A DNA stretch of 64,000 nucleotides from Nocardia jinanensis (GCF_014645735.1 NZ_BMMH01000020.1:21683-85682); one strand, 5' to 3'. Shown: positions 7,596 through 16,365, counted from the stretch's first letter. Notes: generated by a model from the sequence alone, not told the origin. Numbers and translations are program-made.

Positions 7596-8843
7596 TTGTC
7601 GGTTCCGGCTGTCGAATCAAGAAATCGAAACCCGGATAAGGGGTATATAGCGCTGCTGGGTTGGAGCCTCAATGCGGTAGAGGCGATCGACCGATTCGAC
7701 CGGCGTTATGTGGTGGTCGCCCCGGAATGGGCGGAAGAATACTGTAACGCGCACGGTATACCTTATATTCGCTGGAATTTCGAAAGGCTCAACGAACGTT
7801 CGGTCGAAATCGCCGAGACGTTGCGCGATATGGGTGTGGACGTTGCCATCCCGATCTTCGAGGAAACCGTCGAGTGGGCGGGAGCGATAAATTCTGTCCT
7901 GATGAACAACCCGCGATTGTTCGGTCAGGCCATGTTGTTGCGGGACAAGGCCCTGATGAAACGCCGCGCACAGCTCGGCGGTATCAGGGTGGGTATATTC
8001 GAGGAAGCACACGAGCGCGATGACGTGATCCGATTTCTCAAACGGGTCAACCAGACATTGATGAAGCTCGACGGCGACCCGAACGATCCCATCCACATCA
8101 AGGCGTTCGACAAGGCGGGCTGCCTGGGGCATCGGGTGATCCGGACGCCCGACGAGATCGAGACCATCCCCGATGACGACTTCCCGGTCCTCATGGAATC
8201 CCACCTCGACGGCTGGGAATTCGCGGTCGAGGCCTGGATCCACGACGGCAAGATCCGGTTCCTGAACATCTCGGAATACGTGACACTGGGTTATTCCGTT
8301 TTCGTGCCGGCGACACCGGAACTGGAACAGTACCGGCCGGAGATAACCCGCCAGGTGGAACGGCTCATCAAAACTTTCGATATCGAATTCGGATTCGTGC
8401 ATCCCGAGTACTTCGTCACCAGCGACGGCGAGATGTATTTCGGTGAAGTCGCCTACCGGCCGCCGGGGTTCAAGGTGTTCGAGTTGCTGGAGCGGTCCTA
8501 CGGGTTCAATGCCTACCACGGGCTGGTCCTCGCATTCGACCCGAAGACGACAGAAGAGGAGATAGCGGACTTCTTCCCGAAGGAGGTGGTGGACGCCAAA
8601 GGGCATGCCGGTACCTTCGGGGTCTACCCGCGCCGTCGGGTGGTCAGTCGATTGTCGATACCGGAGGAGACCGAAGATCATGAGTATTTCGAAACACATG
8701 AGCTCAGTGCTCCGGCGACCGAGAAAGTCATGAAACGCACAGCATTCGGAAACCATTGGGGTCTTCTGTACTTCTTCGGGGAGGACCCGTACACTCTCCG
8801 GGATCTGTTGAAAAGGCAGGAAGAGCTCGATTTCTATATTTGA
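7596..8843 (+). CDS. ATP-grasp ligase-like protein
   Basis: The 415-residue protein has an ATP-grasp layout. An N-terminal Rossmann-like part runs over residues 15-100 (YIALLGWSLNAVEAI, then VDVAIPIFEETVEW). An ATP-binding half follows, with HIKAFDKAGCLGHRVI, ESHLDGWEFAVEAWI and HPEYFV...GEMYFGEVAYRPPG. The last pair matches the metal- and phosphate-binding strand of carboxylate-amine or carboxylate-thiol ligases. A C-terminal 100-residue domain is unfamiliar. The substrate is unknown. TTG 7596 is the start because GAGAGGGGAG lies five bases upstream; ATG 7591 opens a different frame of 20 codons only. The papain-like gene follows after 39 bases, so the two are co-transcribed and probably act together. 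Confidence 0.8.
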   Translation: MSVPAVESRNRNPDKGYIALLGWSLNAVEAIDRFDRRYVVVAPEWAEEYCNAHGIPYIRWNFERLNERSVEIAETLRDMGVDVAIPIFEETVEWAGAINSVLMNNPRLFGQAMLLRDKALMKRRAQLGGIRVGIFEEAHERDDVIRFLKRVNQTLMKLDGDPNDPIHIKAFDKAGCLGHRVIRTPDEIETIPDDDFPVLMESHLDGWEFAVEAWIHDGKIRFLNISEYVTLGYSVFVPATPELEQYRPEITRQVERLIKTFDIEFGFVHPEYFVTSDGEMYFGEVAYRPPGFKVFELLERSYGFNAYHGLVLAFDPKTTEEEIADFFPKEVVDAKGHAGTFGVYPRRRVVSRLSIPEETEDHEYFETHELSAPATEKVMKRTAFGNHWGLLYFFGEDPYTLRDLLKRQEELDFYI

Positions 8844-8882
8844 TCCGTTGTCGGCAACGGGTTCGTCGGGGAGGTTCGGCGA

Positions 8883-10868
8883 TTGAGTCCACTCAGCAGC
8901 GGTGGGGAGTCCATGGACAGGCATCTGGCCAGATTGGACGACGCCACCCAGGCACTTGCGGATGCCGGAGACTTCGGTAAGCAGGTCAAGCTGTCGCGAG
9001 TATTCGGCGCCCTGCGCCGGGTACTGCTGCTGCCCGGCGGCTGCACCGCGGTGCGGTCACGCGCGGCACGGCTGGACATCGCCGGGCTTTTCCTCGGTAC
9101 GGACTGGGCACGCCCGCAGATCCTCATCCCATCGCTGAGCAGTGGTTCGCTGCGCAGCACCAATCCGGACACCGTCGTCCTGGAAACGGTGAGCAATCTG
9201 CGGCTCCTGGAGGTCGCCAAGGGTGCCTATGTGCACCCGCTGGTCTCCGCGGAACAGGCCCACCACCATCTGTCGCAGGTCCTCGCCATCAATCTGTCGT
9301 TGCTGTTCACGCCGCCGTCGGAGGCCGAGCGGACACAGCAGGGACGAATGGCCCAGGTGTCGCGGGAACTGCTGCGGCATCTGGTGGAGGAGGTGGGATA
9401 CGAGAAGGTCCTCGAGAATCTGGTCGACGAGATCTGGCGGATCCTGCGGCAGCGCCCGATCCAGGTCGAGCCGGTCAAGCAGATGATCACCCAGATCGCC
9501 GTCGCGCGCAGTAATCCCGATATCGATCTGGGCGCGGGTGGTCTGGGCGCGGACCGGCTGATCAGCAGCCTCTACGGCACCACCGAAGCCTGCCGCGAGG
9601 ATCCCGGTGTCGAGGTCTACCGCGCTCGGCTGGAGACGATGGACGACAACGCGCTGCAGTACGAGACGGCGGGTTTCGCGCGATCGATGCACGATACGGG
9701 GCTGGTCTCGCCCTACCACGCGGTACTGCTGCGCTTCCTGCTGGGCAAGGGCGAATACCTCCTGGGCGAAGCGCTGGGCTTGTCCAGCACCGGTCGCGAA
9801 TGTCTGCTCTGTTATCACGAACTGGTGCGGCGGCTGATCGACGAGACCGTGCACGTCGAGACGGCGCAGTGTATCTACGGGCTGGCGTCGATGCTGGAAC
9901 GCGGCATCCTCTACCAGCCCCCGGTCGCCCCGGCGCTGTGGCGGCAACTGGCATTGCAGTTGTCGGCGCATTCCGAGCAGCGTCTGACCCAGGTCTTCGG
10001 ATCCGAGCCGTCGCCCCGTGCCCGGCTGCTGTCGGGCATGCTGTCGGTGCTCGGGCTGCCGCTGGGGATAGGGCAGGGCGACAACCCGACCTGCCAGTCC
10101 GCGCGGGCGCTGTCGATGTGGTCCTACAACGACCCCGACTATCTGCTGCAGACGCTGGCCTGGGCCGTACGCGACGACGAGGTCGTGATGCACTTCGAGG
10201 GCGAGCCGATCTCCTCACGGAACAGTGCCGGCGGACTCGCCACCGAACTGCCGATGGACCTGGACCCGGTATCCCTACTGGTCGTGCCGCATCTGGATCG
10301 TATCTACGCGGAGATGGGACGGCGCTGTATCGGCCGGGAGGGCGACCCTCATCGCTGGATCAATCCCGAATTCCACGGTTGGTGGTCGGGCCGCGGCTTC
10401 CGGATCAATGTCGACGTGGCCACCGGCAACCTGACCGACCTGGACGAATTCCTGCGGCACTTCTATGCCAGTTATCACCCCTTCTACAACGGTAATCAGC
10501 CGCTGATCCACCCGCAGCCGGCCGGCGTGGCGGTGACCGACAGTGCCGCCCGTTTCGTGGGCTGGCACGCGATCACGGTGCTGCGGGTGGCACTGGACCC
10601 CCAGGAGCAGATGCGGGTCTACTTCTACAATCCCAACAACGACAGCGGCCAGGACTGGGGCGACGGGGTGGTGGTCGGCACCGCCGGGCACGCCGAACGG
10701 TTCGGCGAAGCCTCGTTGCCGTTCGAACAGTTCGCCTCGCGCCTCTACATCTTCCACTTCGATCCGCTCGAGCCCGGCGAGCTGGCCTCGGTCGACCGGG
10801 AGGAGCTGGACCGGGTGGTCGGCTACGTCCACCGCAGCTGGGGTGCCACCCGGTTGCCCGCCGGATGA
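8883..10868 (+). CDS. large protein with papain-like catalytic residues, partner of the ATP-grasp ligase
   Basis: I do not recognise the full-length family of this 661-residue soluble protein. Residues 1-390 are mostly helical. The C-terminal 270 residues show a papain-like pattern: Gln398 six residues before Cys404 (GQGDNPTCQSARALSMWS), His562 in GWHAITVL, and Asn583 in FYNPNNDSGQDWG. Gln at Cys-6, a helix after the Cys, and His and Asn in this order and spacing match cysteine peptidases, transglutaminases and BtrH-type acyltransferases. No signal peptide or membrane helix is present. TTG 8883 has GGGGAGG eight bases upstream; ATG 8913 is an alternative. It is the second gene of a two-gene unit with an ATP-grasp enzyme. 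That pairing suggests activation of a carboxylate and transfer or trimming, which is inference. Confidence 0.72.
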   Translation: MSPLSSGGESMDRHLARLDDATQALADAGDFGKQVKLSRVFGALRRVLLLPGGCTAVRSRAARLDIAGLFLGTDWARPQILIPSLSSGSLRSTNPDTVVLETVSNLRLLEVAKGAYVHPLVSAEQAHHHLSQVLAINLSLLFTPPSEAERTQQGRMAQVSRELLRHLVEEVGYEKVLENLVDEIWRILRQRPIQVEPVKQMITQIAVARSNPDIDLGAGGLGADRLISSLYGTTEACREDPGVEVYRARLETMDDNALQYETAGFARSMHDTGLVSPYHAVLLRFLLGKGEYLLGEALGLSSTGRECLLCYHELVRRLIDETVHVETAQCIYGLASMLERGILYQPPVAPALWRQLALQLSAHSEQRLTQVFGSEPSPRARLLSGMLSVLGLPLGIGQGDNPTCQSARALSMWSYNDPDYLLQTLAWAVRDDEVVMHFEGEPISSRNSAGGLATELPMDLDPVSLLVVPHLDRIYAEMGRRCIGREGDPHRWINPEFHGWWSGRGFRINVDVATGNLTDLDEFLRHFYASYHPFYNGNQPLIHPQPAGVAVTDSAARFVGWHAITVLRVALDPQEQMRVYFYNPNNDSGQDWGDGVVVGTAGHAERFGEASLPFEQFASRLYIFHFDPLEPGELASVDREELDRVVGYVHRSWGATRLPAG

Positions 10869-10872
10869 TCGT

Positions 10873-11694
10873 TCAGTCGCGGTATCGTTCGACCAGTTTC
10901 GCGAGTTCGTCCAGGTCGCGCAGCGAATCCGCCTCCGGCCGCGTTTCCAGCTTCAGGGTCACCCGTTCCACGCCGGCCTCGGCGTAGGCGTCGAGTACTG
11001 CCGGGTCCGCCGGGGCCGGGGTGACCGTCACCGGCAGACCGGTGGCGGTGAACTCGGCCAGCTGGGCGGGTACCGCGGCGGCATCGGCCACACCGTTGGG
11101 AATCCATCCCACACCGTGCCGGATCGCGCGGCGCGCCGCGACCTCCCCACCACCGATGAAGATGGGCGGATGGGGTTGCCGGTGCGGTTTGGGCCAGGCG
11201 TAGATCGGATCGAAATCGACGAATTTTCCGTGGTATTCGGCAAGGTCCTCGGTCCAGATCCGCACGATGGCCTCGAGTTGCTCGTCGAGCAGAGCTCCGC
11301 GGGTGCGCGGATCGGTGCCGTGATCGGCCATCTCTTCCCGGTTCCAGCCGACGCCCACCCCGAAGACCACCCGGCCGCCGGAGATCTGGTCGAGGGTCGC
11401 GACCTCCTTCGCGGTGTGGATGAGATCCCGCTGGATCAGCAGCGTGACCCCGGTGCCCAGTACGAGCCGATCGGTGACCGCCGCGATCGCGCCCAGCACG
11501 ACGAATGGGTCGAGGGTGCGGAAATAGACTCGGGGCAGGTCGCCGCCGCCGGGGTACGCGGACTCCCGGCTCGCGGGGATATGCGAATGCTCGGCGAGGA
11601 ACAGCGATTCGAAACCGCGTTCCTCCAGTGCCGGGCCCAGCACGGTCCCGTTGATTCCTTCGTCGGTCAGGAAGGTGTTGACGCCGATCTTCAT
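10873..11694 (-). CDS. LLM-class (probable F420-dependent) oxidoreductase
   Basis: The 273-residue protein has the TIM-barrel luciferase-like monooxygenase fold. It begins MKIGVNTFLTDEGINGTVLG, followed by GFESLFLAEHSHIP, a conserved block of the F420-dependent branch. It also has LVLGTGVTLLIQRDLIHTAK, GRVVFGVGVGWNREEM and PIFIGGGEVAARRAIRHGVGW. Length and motifs agree with actinobacterial probable F420-dependent oxidoreductases of the Rv2161c kind. The substrate is unknown. ATG 11694 gives the usual N-terminus; ATG 11712 is an alternative. It converges on the papain-like gene, with only four bases between the stop codons, and is divergent from rmlB. Confidence 0.85.
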   Translation of the reverse strand: MKIGVNTFLTDEGINGTVLGPALEERGFESLFLAEHSHIPASRESAYPGGGDLPRVYFRTLDPFVVLGAIAAVTDRLVLGTGVTLLIQRDLIHTAKEVATLDQISGGRVVFGVGVGWNREEMADHGTDPRTRGALLDEQLEAIVRIWTEDLAEYHGKFVDFDPIYAWPKPHRQPHPPIFIGGGEVAARRAIRHGVGWIPNGVADAAAVPAQLAEFTATGLPVTVTPAPADPAVLDAYAEAGVERVTLKLETRPEADSLRDLDELAKLVERYRD

Positions 11695-11881
11695 GACAGG
11701 TCCGAACGCCATATCCCCCCGCGAATATTTCACCCGCCGGGCCCGCGGTCGCTTCGGTACCCGCCAACGGCCGAGAGCAATGGCCACGAGGTGTGGAGGT
11801 TGTTGCGGTACCCGGGAACGGCGCAGGTCGGCGCCTTCGGCGTCGCCGAATCGCCGTCGGTGCGGCGGGTCGGGCACGACG

Positions 11882-11887
11882 TACAGT
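11882..11887 (+). promoter_or_regulatory. -10 box (TACAGT) for rmlB
   Basis: TACAGT is followed by six bases and GTG 11894, which fits a leaderless rmlB transcript. Confidence 0.55.
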
Positions 11888-11893
11888 GAACCC

Positions 11894-12904
11894 GTGCGTC
11901 TACTCGTGACCGGTGGAGCCGGATTCATCGGAGCCAATTTCGTACAGCTCACCGTCGCCGAACGGCCGGATACGACGGTTACGGTGCTGGACGCGCTCAC
12001 CTACGCGGGCAATCGGGCCTCGCTCGATCCGGTGGCCGATCGGATCGACTTCGTACACGGCGATATCGCCGATCTGGACCTGGTCGACGAGTTGGTCAGC
12101 GGTGTGGACGCGGTGGTCCACTTCGCCGCCGAATCGCACAATGACAACTCGCTGGCCGAACCCTGGCCTTTCGTGCAGACCAATATCGTCGGCACCTATT
12201 CACTGCTGCAGGCGGTCCGGCGCCACGATGTGCGCTACCACCACGTCTCCACCGACGAGGTCTACGGAGACCTCGCACCCCAGGACCCCCCGTTCTCCGA
12301 ACACACGGCCTACAACCCCTCGAGTCCGTACTCGGCGACCAAGGCCGCCAGCGATATGCTGGTCCGCGCCTGGGTGCGTTCCTTCGGCCTCCGCGCCACG
12401 CTCTCGAACTGCTCCAACAACTATGGGCCCTACCAGCATGTGGAGAAGTTCATTCCACGCCAGATCACCAATCTGATCGAAGGCGTGCGCCCGCGGCTCT
12501 ACGGTGCCGGCCATCAGATCCGCGACTGGATCCATGTGGAGGACCACAATCGCGCGGTCTGGGATGTGCTCGACCGGGGCCGGATCGGCCGTACCTATCT
12601 GATCGGCGCCGATAGTGAACTGGACAACCGGACGGTGGTGGAACTGCTCCTCGCCGAATTCGGCCGGGAACCCGATGATTTCGACCATGTCACCGATCGC
12701 GCCGGACACGACCAGCGCTACGCCATAGACGCCGGTCCGCTGCGGGAGGAACTCGGCTGGGCACCCCGCTACGCGGACTTCCGGGCCGGGCTGTCGGCCA
12801 CCGTCGCCTGGTACCGGGAGCACGAATCCTGGTGGCGGCCGGTCAAAGCCGCCACCGAGCGCGCCTACACCGACGCGGGGGAGCGGACGATATCCCTCCC
12901 GTGA
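11894..12904 (+). CDS. rmlB: dTDP-glucose 4,6-dehydratase RmlB
   Basis: RmlB converts dTDP-glucose to dTDP-4-keto-6-deoxyglucose, the substrate of RmlC. The 336-residue protein is an extended SDR with GGAGFIG near residue 7, HFAAESHNDNS, the active-site STDEVYGDL, and YSATKAASDMLVRAW with the catalytic Tyr and Lys. It also has SNCSNNYGPYQHVEKFIPR and GAGHQIRDWIHVEDHNRAV, all standard for RmlB. GTG 11894 gives VRLLVTGGAGFIG and has a -10 box six bases upstream, so the longer open frame back to 11651 is rejected. It lies on the strand opposite rmlA-rmlC, whereas in M. tuberculosis rmlB and rmlC adjoin. Confidence 0.96.
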   Translation: MRLLVTGGAGFIGANFVQLTVAERPDTTVTVLDALTYAGNRASLDPVADRIDFVHGDIADLDLVDELVSGVDAVVHFAAESHNDNSLAEPWPFVQTNIVGTYSLLQAVRRHDVRYHHVSTDEVYGDLAPQDPPFSEHTAYNPSSPYSATKAASDMLVRAWVRSFGLRATLSNCSNNYGPYQHVEKFIPRQITNLIEGVRPRLYGAGHQIRDWIHVEDHNRAVWDVLDRGRIGRTYLIGADSELDNRTVVELLLAEFGREPDDFDHVTDRAGHDQRYAIDAGPLREELGWAPRYADFRAGLSATVAWYREHESWWRPVKAATERAYTDAGERTISLP

Positions 12905-12940
12905 GCTACCCGGTCCGGCGCTGCGGACCGGGTAGCTCAC
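12901..12940. terminator. bidirectional hairpin at the rmlB stop
   Basis: GTGAGCTACCCGGTCCG (12901-12917) and its exact complement (12924-12940) form a 17-bp stem with a GCGCTG loop. The rmlB stop codon lies inside the left arm. It separates rmlB from the convergent DUF2142 gene. Confidence 0.8.
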
Positions 12941-12955
12941 CGGAGGAGAGAGCCG

Positions 12956-14476
12956 TCAGGCCCATACATAGAGGTGGTACTTCGCCATCGAGGTGATCAG
13001 TGAGATCAGTGCCGCGACCACGATGGTCACCGCGGCGTATCGGCCGGGGGCGCGGTCGCCCGGGCCGCGGAGCCGGAAGGGCATCCAGCGCAGCAGTACC
13101 GCGAAGGACACGATTGCCAGCGGAATGAAGTAGCGGCCCTGTACCCCGTCGATGATGTAGTAGCCGACCGGGGTGAAGGACATGTAGAGCGTCACGTAGA
13201 TCATCGCCACACTGGCCGCCATGGTCAACGCGACCACCAGCGTGCGCCGGAAATCCGGCCGGTCGAACCGTTCCGCCATACCCACGCTCACCGCGAAGGC
13301 CAGCAGGCAGGCCACGACCGCGGTGGCGGGGACCTCGATGTAGGCGAAACCGAGTTCACCGAAGAATTCGGTGAACCATTCCTGGTCACGCCGCAGAATG
13401 CTCTCCCAGAAGGTGCGCAGGAAGCCGAACGGGCCGGTGAGGATGCCGGTCAGCTGTTCGCCGGTGTCCACCGTGTACCACTGTTCCCGGGGCCGCATCA
13501 GGCTGGTGCCCTCGCCGGTGGGTGCGGCGATCTTCATCCACACCGCGAACCCGATCGCGCCGACCGCGGCGCAGGCCCAGGTGAGCCAACGGCGCCAACC
13601 GTCGAGTCCCAGGCGCGCGGCGGGTATCAGTACCACCAGCATGGCCAGCAGCACATAGGTGGGTTTGCACAGCGGAAGCAGGATCGCGGTGGCCAGTACC
13701 GCGGTGGTTTCGACGCGGCCCAGTCGCTCACCGAGGAACAGGGCCTTCACCAGCAGCACCGAGACCAGGACGGCGAGCGCGTTGGTGAGCGTGTCGGCGG
13801 TGACCGTTCCGGCCTGGAACACCGCGATCGGTAGTACAGCCACGGTGAAGGCCAGCCATTGGATGCGGTGCTTCCGCAGCGCCCACAGGCCGAAGCCGAC
13901 CACCAGCAGGTAGGCGGCCAGCCCGGACAGCCGGGTCAGGCGCACCATGGTGCCGGCATCGGCGTCGATCAACTCCGCGAACCGGATACCGATCGCGTTG
14001 GGCACGTAGGGAACCGCGGAGTAGGCAGCGGTGTTGGTGAACCAGATGATCTTGCGCTCGTCGGTCACCGGGGCATCGCCGAGCCGCTGGTAGGCCGCCG
14101 GATCGGCCACGTCGGGGTACGGTTCGCCCGGGTTGTGGGTGTAGTCGTTCAGCGCGTACCCCATCAGCGCCTCGACGGCCGCCGGTACCTCACCGCCGTA
14201 GGACACGCCGCGGTCGTCTTCGATGCGGGTGGGGTTCAGGCCACCATGGGCCACCTGGTAGGCGCGCCCGAACTGGGTGAGTTCGTCGTGACCCCAGAAC
14301 GGCGGGCTCATCACCGCGAACACGAGTCCGAAGATCCCGGCCAGCAGTGTGAACGCGACGGTCGCCGGACCCACCCGGCGCAGCACGACCTCTCCGGTAC
14401 GACGGGATCCGGTCAGCACGGAACGACCCGCGGCCTGCTCGGGTCCGGCAGGGCGGGTATCGGTGTCGGCGGTCAA
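12956..14476 (-). CDS. DUF2142 polytopic membrane protein
   Basis: The 506-residue protein has about ten to twelve predicted membrane helices. After the first helix it has FWGHDELTQFGRAYQVAHGG, the signature loop of DUF2142 proteins. These resemble GT-C glycosyltransferases, with an acidic pair (HDE) on the first outer loop. A large outer segment (GYALNDYTHNPGEPYPDVAD) follows. The likely role is glycosyl transfer from a polyprenyl-phosphate sugar, but this is inferred from fold similarity. TTG 14476 is taken as start because it overlaps the stop of the upstream glycosyltransferase in TTGA. The pair looks like a donor synthase with its membrane transferase. Confidence 0.8.
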   Translation of the reverse strand: MTADTDTRPAGPEQAAGRSVLTGSRRTGEVVLRRVGPATVAFTLLAGIFGLVFAVMSPPFWGHDELTQFGRAYQVAHGGLNPTRIEDDRGVSYGGEVPAAVEALMGYALNDYTHNPGEPYPDVADPAAYQRLGDAPVTDERKIIWFTNTAAYSAVPYVPNAIGIRFAELIDADAGTMVRLTRLSGLAAYLLVVGFGLWALRKHRIQWLAFTVAVLPIAVFQAGTVTADTLTNALAVLVSVLLVKALFLGERLGRVETTAVLATAILLPLCKPTYVLLAMLVVLIPAARLGLDGWRRWLTWACAAVGAIGFAVWMKIAAPTGEGTSLMRPREQWYTVDTGEQLTGILTGPFGFLRTFWESILRRDQEWFTEFFGELGFAYIEVPATAVVACLLAFAVSVGMAERFDRPDFRRTLVVALTMAASVAMIYVTLYMSFTPVGYYIIDGVQGRYFIPLAIVSFAVLLRWMPFRLRGPGDRAPGRYAAVTIVVAALISLITSMAKYHLYVWA

Positions 14477-15543
14477 CGGATATCCCCGGCCACCGGGTCC
14501 GGGCGGTCGTCCTCGGTCGCCGCCGGTTGCGTTCCCGCTCCGGGGGCCTCGTATCGGAGGTAGATCAGCCGGGACGCCTCGTGCCGGGAACGGCGGATAC
14601 CGTCCAGGATCAGTCCGGCGGTCCAGGCGAGGAAACCGACCAGCAGCAGGGTGCACGCGAGGAACAGGGTGGGGAAGCGGGGCACCGTGTGGGTGTCGTA
14701 GTACTCGATCACGATCGGAACGGTCAGCACCACCGAGATGAGCCAGCTGACCGTGCCCAACAGGCCGTAGAAGGCAACGGGGCGTTCGTGCCTGGCCAGC
14801 CCGACGATGAGGGCCAGGATCTTGAAACCGTCGTGGTAGGTGCGCAGTTTGCTCTCGCTGCCGGCCGGACGGTCCCGGAAACCCACCGGTACCGCGGTTT
14901 GCGGTACCCGCAGGTGCAGCGAATGCACGGTGAGTTCGGTTTCGATTTCGAATTCGCGCGATACCGCGGGGAAGCTCTTGACGAAACGGCGGGAGAACAC
15001 CCGGAATCCGCTGAGCATATCCTCGACGTTCTCGCCGAAGACCTTGCCGACCACACCGTTGAGGACTCTGTTCCCGGTTTCGTGGCCGGCCCGGTAGGCC
15101 GATCCGTTCTCATCCTGTTTCCGGACGCCCAATACGTGGTCATAGGGGCCGGACAGGAGAGTTTCGATCATCGCCGGTGCCGCGGACGCCTCGTAGGTGT
15201 CGTCGCCGTCGATCATGAGGTAGATATCGGCTTCGATATCGGCGAAAGCGCGGCGCACCACATTGCCTTTGCCCTTCGCCCGCTCGGCGCGGACGATCGC
15301 CCCGGCGGCCCGGGCCTTCTCGGCGGTGGCGTCGGTGCTGAGGTTGTCGTACACATATACGACAATTCCGGGCACCGCGGCCTTCAGGTCGGTGACGACC
15401 TTGGCGACCGATGCTTCTTCGTTGTGACACGGAACCACGGCGGCGATGCTGTGACGTCCGGGCATGAGCGAGGGTGCTGCGTGGTTACGCTGCGCAACCG
15501 TCTCCGGGCCTGACTCGCTCATGCTGTGCTCGGTGGATTCCAC
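14473..15543 (-). CDS. family 2 glycosyltransferase, polyprenyl-phosphate type, with two C-terminal membrane helices
   Basis: This GT-A fold enzyme probably makes a polyprenyl-phospho-sugar at the inner membrane face. After an unusual N-terminal stretch (MSESGPETVAQRNHAAPS) it has IAAVVPCHNEEASVAKVV, VYDNLSTDATAEKARAAGA, the metal-binding DGDDTYEAS and EDMLSGFRVFSRRFVKSFP. Two C-terminal membrane segments follow near residues 262-285 and 296-318. Its length is 356 residues. The first 32 codons belong to a dispersed 75-bp repeat that recurs in glfT1, so the native start may be MPGRHSIAAVV at 15465; ATG 15543 and ATG 15522 are the other options. It is coupled to the DUF2142 gene by a TTGA overlap. 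The sugar is unknown. Confidence 0.85.
   Translation of the reverse strand: MESTEHSMSESGPETVAQRNHAAPSLMPGRHSIAAVVPCHNEEASVAKVVTDLKAAVPGIVVYVYDNLSTDATAEKARAAGAIVRAERAKGKGNVVRRAFADIEADIYLMIDGDDTYEASAAPAMIETLLSGPYDHVLGVRKQDENGSAYRAGHETGNRVLNGVVGKVFGENVEDMLSGFRVFSRRFVKSFPAVSREFEIETELTVHSLHLRVPQTAVPVGFRDRPAGSESKLRTYHDGFKILALIVGLARHERPVAFYGLLGTVSWLISVVLTVPIVIEYYDTHTVPRFPTLFLACTLLLVGFLAWTAGLILDGIRRSRHEASRLIYLRYEAPGAGTQPAATEDDRPDPVAGDIR
15448..15543 (-). repeat. 75-bp SESGPE repeat at the N-terminus of the glycosyltransferase
   Basis: The coding strand carries CACAGCATGAGCGAGTCAGG and continues through the same 75-bp unit found three times in glfT1. The encoded peptide MSESGPETVAQRNHAAPS differs from the glfT1 units at a few residues. 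Confidence 0.8.
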
Positions 15544-15629
15544 CAGGTCAAATCCTCGAAATCGACGGATATGGGAACACGGGGAGAGTACCGGGTCCCC
15601 GTAGGAGAGGATGGCTCAGGTCACTGCGG

Positions 15630-15635
15630 TACCGT
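15630..15635 (+). promoter_or_regulatory. -10 box (TACCGT) for the second GtrA gene
   Basis: TACCGT is followed by six bases and GTG 15642, giving a leaderless start. Confidence 0.5.
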
Positions 15636-15641
15636 CGGCGC

Positions 15642-16184
15642 GTGTCATCTGGTGAGTCATCGGTCGTCGCCGCCGCCGACGCTCCGGCCTCCCGTTCGCT
15701 GTCCGAGCGGCTGTGGACCGGGCTCCGGCAGAGTGCGGCGTTCCTGGTAGTCGGCGTGGTCGGCTTCCTGGTCGACGCGGGGATCTACAACCTGCTGGTG
15801 TTCGATCTGGGCGCCTGGGGTGGCGAGGGTCTCATGTACGACGTCCCGTTGCCCGCCAAGATCATCGCCATCGCGGTGGCCACGGTGGTCACCTACTTCG
15901 GCAACAAGTGGTGGACGTTCTCGCACAAGCAGTCCGGTAGCCCGGCCCGCGAGTATCTGCTCTACGCGGTGATCAATGTGATCGCGATCGGGCTGCAATT
16001 GGGTTGCCTGGGTTTCTCCAGGTATGTCCTGGATCTGTCCACCCCGCTGGCGGACAATATCTCTGGAACATTGGTCGGTCAGATAGTTGCCGTGGTGTTC
16101 CGGTATTGGGCATATGACAAGTTCGTGTTTACCGGGGAACCCGATCGGGAAACGACCAACCGGGCGACCGGCGTGGCTGATTGA
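15642..16184 (+). CDS. GtrA-family membrane protein, second copy
   Basis: The 180-residue protein has a short Ser/Ala-rich tail and four membrane segments near residues 25-48, 63-85, 108-128 and 137-160. It carries the family motif NKWWTF after the second segment and RYWAYDKFVF at the end. It is clearly a GtrA homologue but distinct from the one at 3734. Proteins of this kind are proposed to flip polyprenyl-phospho-sugars. It lies divergently next to a polyprenyl-phospho-sugar synthase-like gene and a DUF2142 transferase, so the three may form one donor-flippase-transferase set. That is inference. GTG 15642 was chosen from the -10 box; no Shine-Dalgarno is present. Confidence 0.85.
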   Translation: MSSGESSVVAAADAPASRSLSERLWTGLRQSAAFLVVGVVGFLVDAGIYNLLVFDLGAWGGEGLMYDVPLPAKIIAIAVATVVTYFGNKWWTFSHKQSGSPAREYLLYAVINVIAIGLQLGCLGFSRYVLDLSTPLADNISGTLVGQIVAVVFRYWAYDKFVFTGEPDRETTNRATGVAD

Positions 16185-16232
16185 TATCCTCGGGCCCGCC
16201 GCGAACCGTATTCAGGGACATGTCTGTCCCGT

Positions 16233-16275
16233 CGGCACAGCATGAACGAGTCAGGCCCGGAGGCGGAAGTGCGAT
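16233..16275 (+). repeat. partial SESGPE repeat between GtrA and glfT2
   Basis: GCACAGCATGAACGAGTCAG and the following GCCCGGAGGCGGAAG match the start of the 75-bp unit in glfT1. The frame is broken soon after, and the rest of the gap to 16365 contains degenerate GCTTCGGCCTCC-like sequence. Confidence 0.7.
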
Positions 16276-16365
16276 ACCTTCGCCTGCGTTTCGGCCTCCG
16301 CGTCAGTACGCGGACCGATCGCCGGTCTCGCTCATGCGCTAAATATTGAGGATTTCGAGGACTTC

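Noticed and set aside
7591..7650. ATG 7591 as the start of the ATP-grasp gene or a leader peptide
   Set aside because: It is in another frame, ends after about 20 codons, and has no feature of a regulatory leader. TTG 7596 has better spacing to the ribosome site.
7617..8924. A 435-codon minus-strand frame
   Set aside because: It is antisense to the ATP-grasp gene, which has a promoter, ribosome site and domain motifs; the reverse frame has none.
9057..10193. A 378-codon open frame on the minus strand
   Set aside because: It is antisense to the papain-like gene, is His/Gln/Arg-rich, has no recognisable domain and reflects high-GC codon bias.
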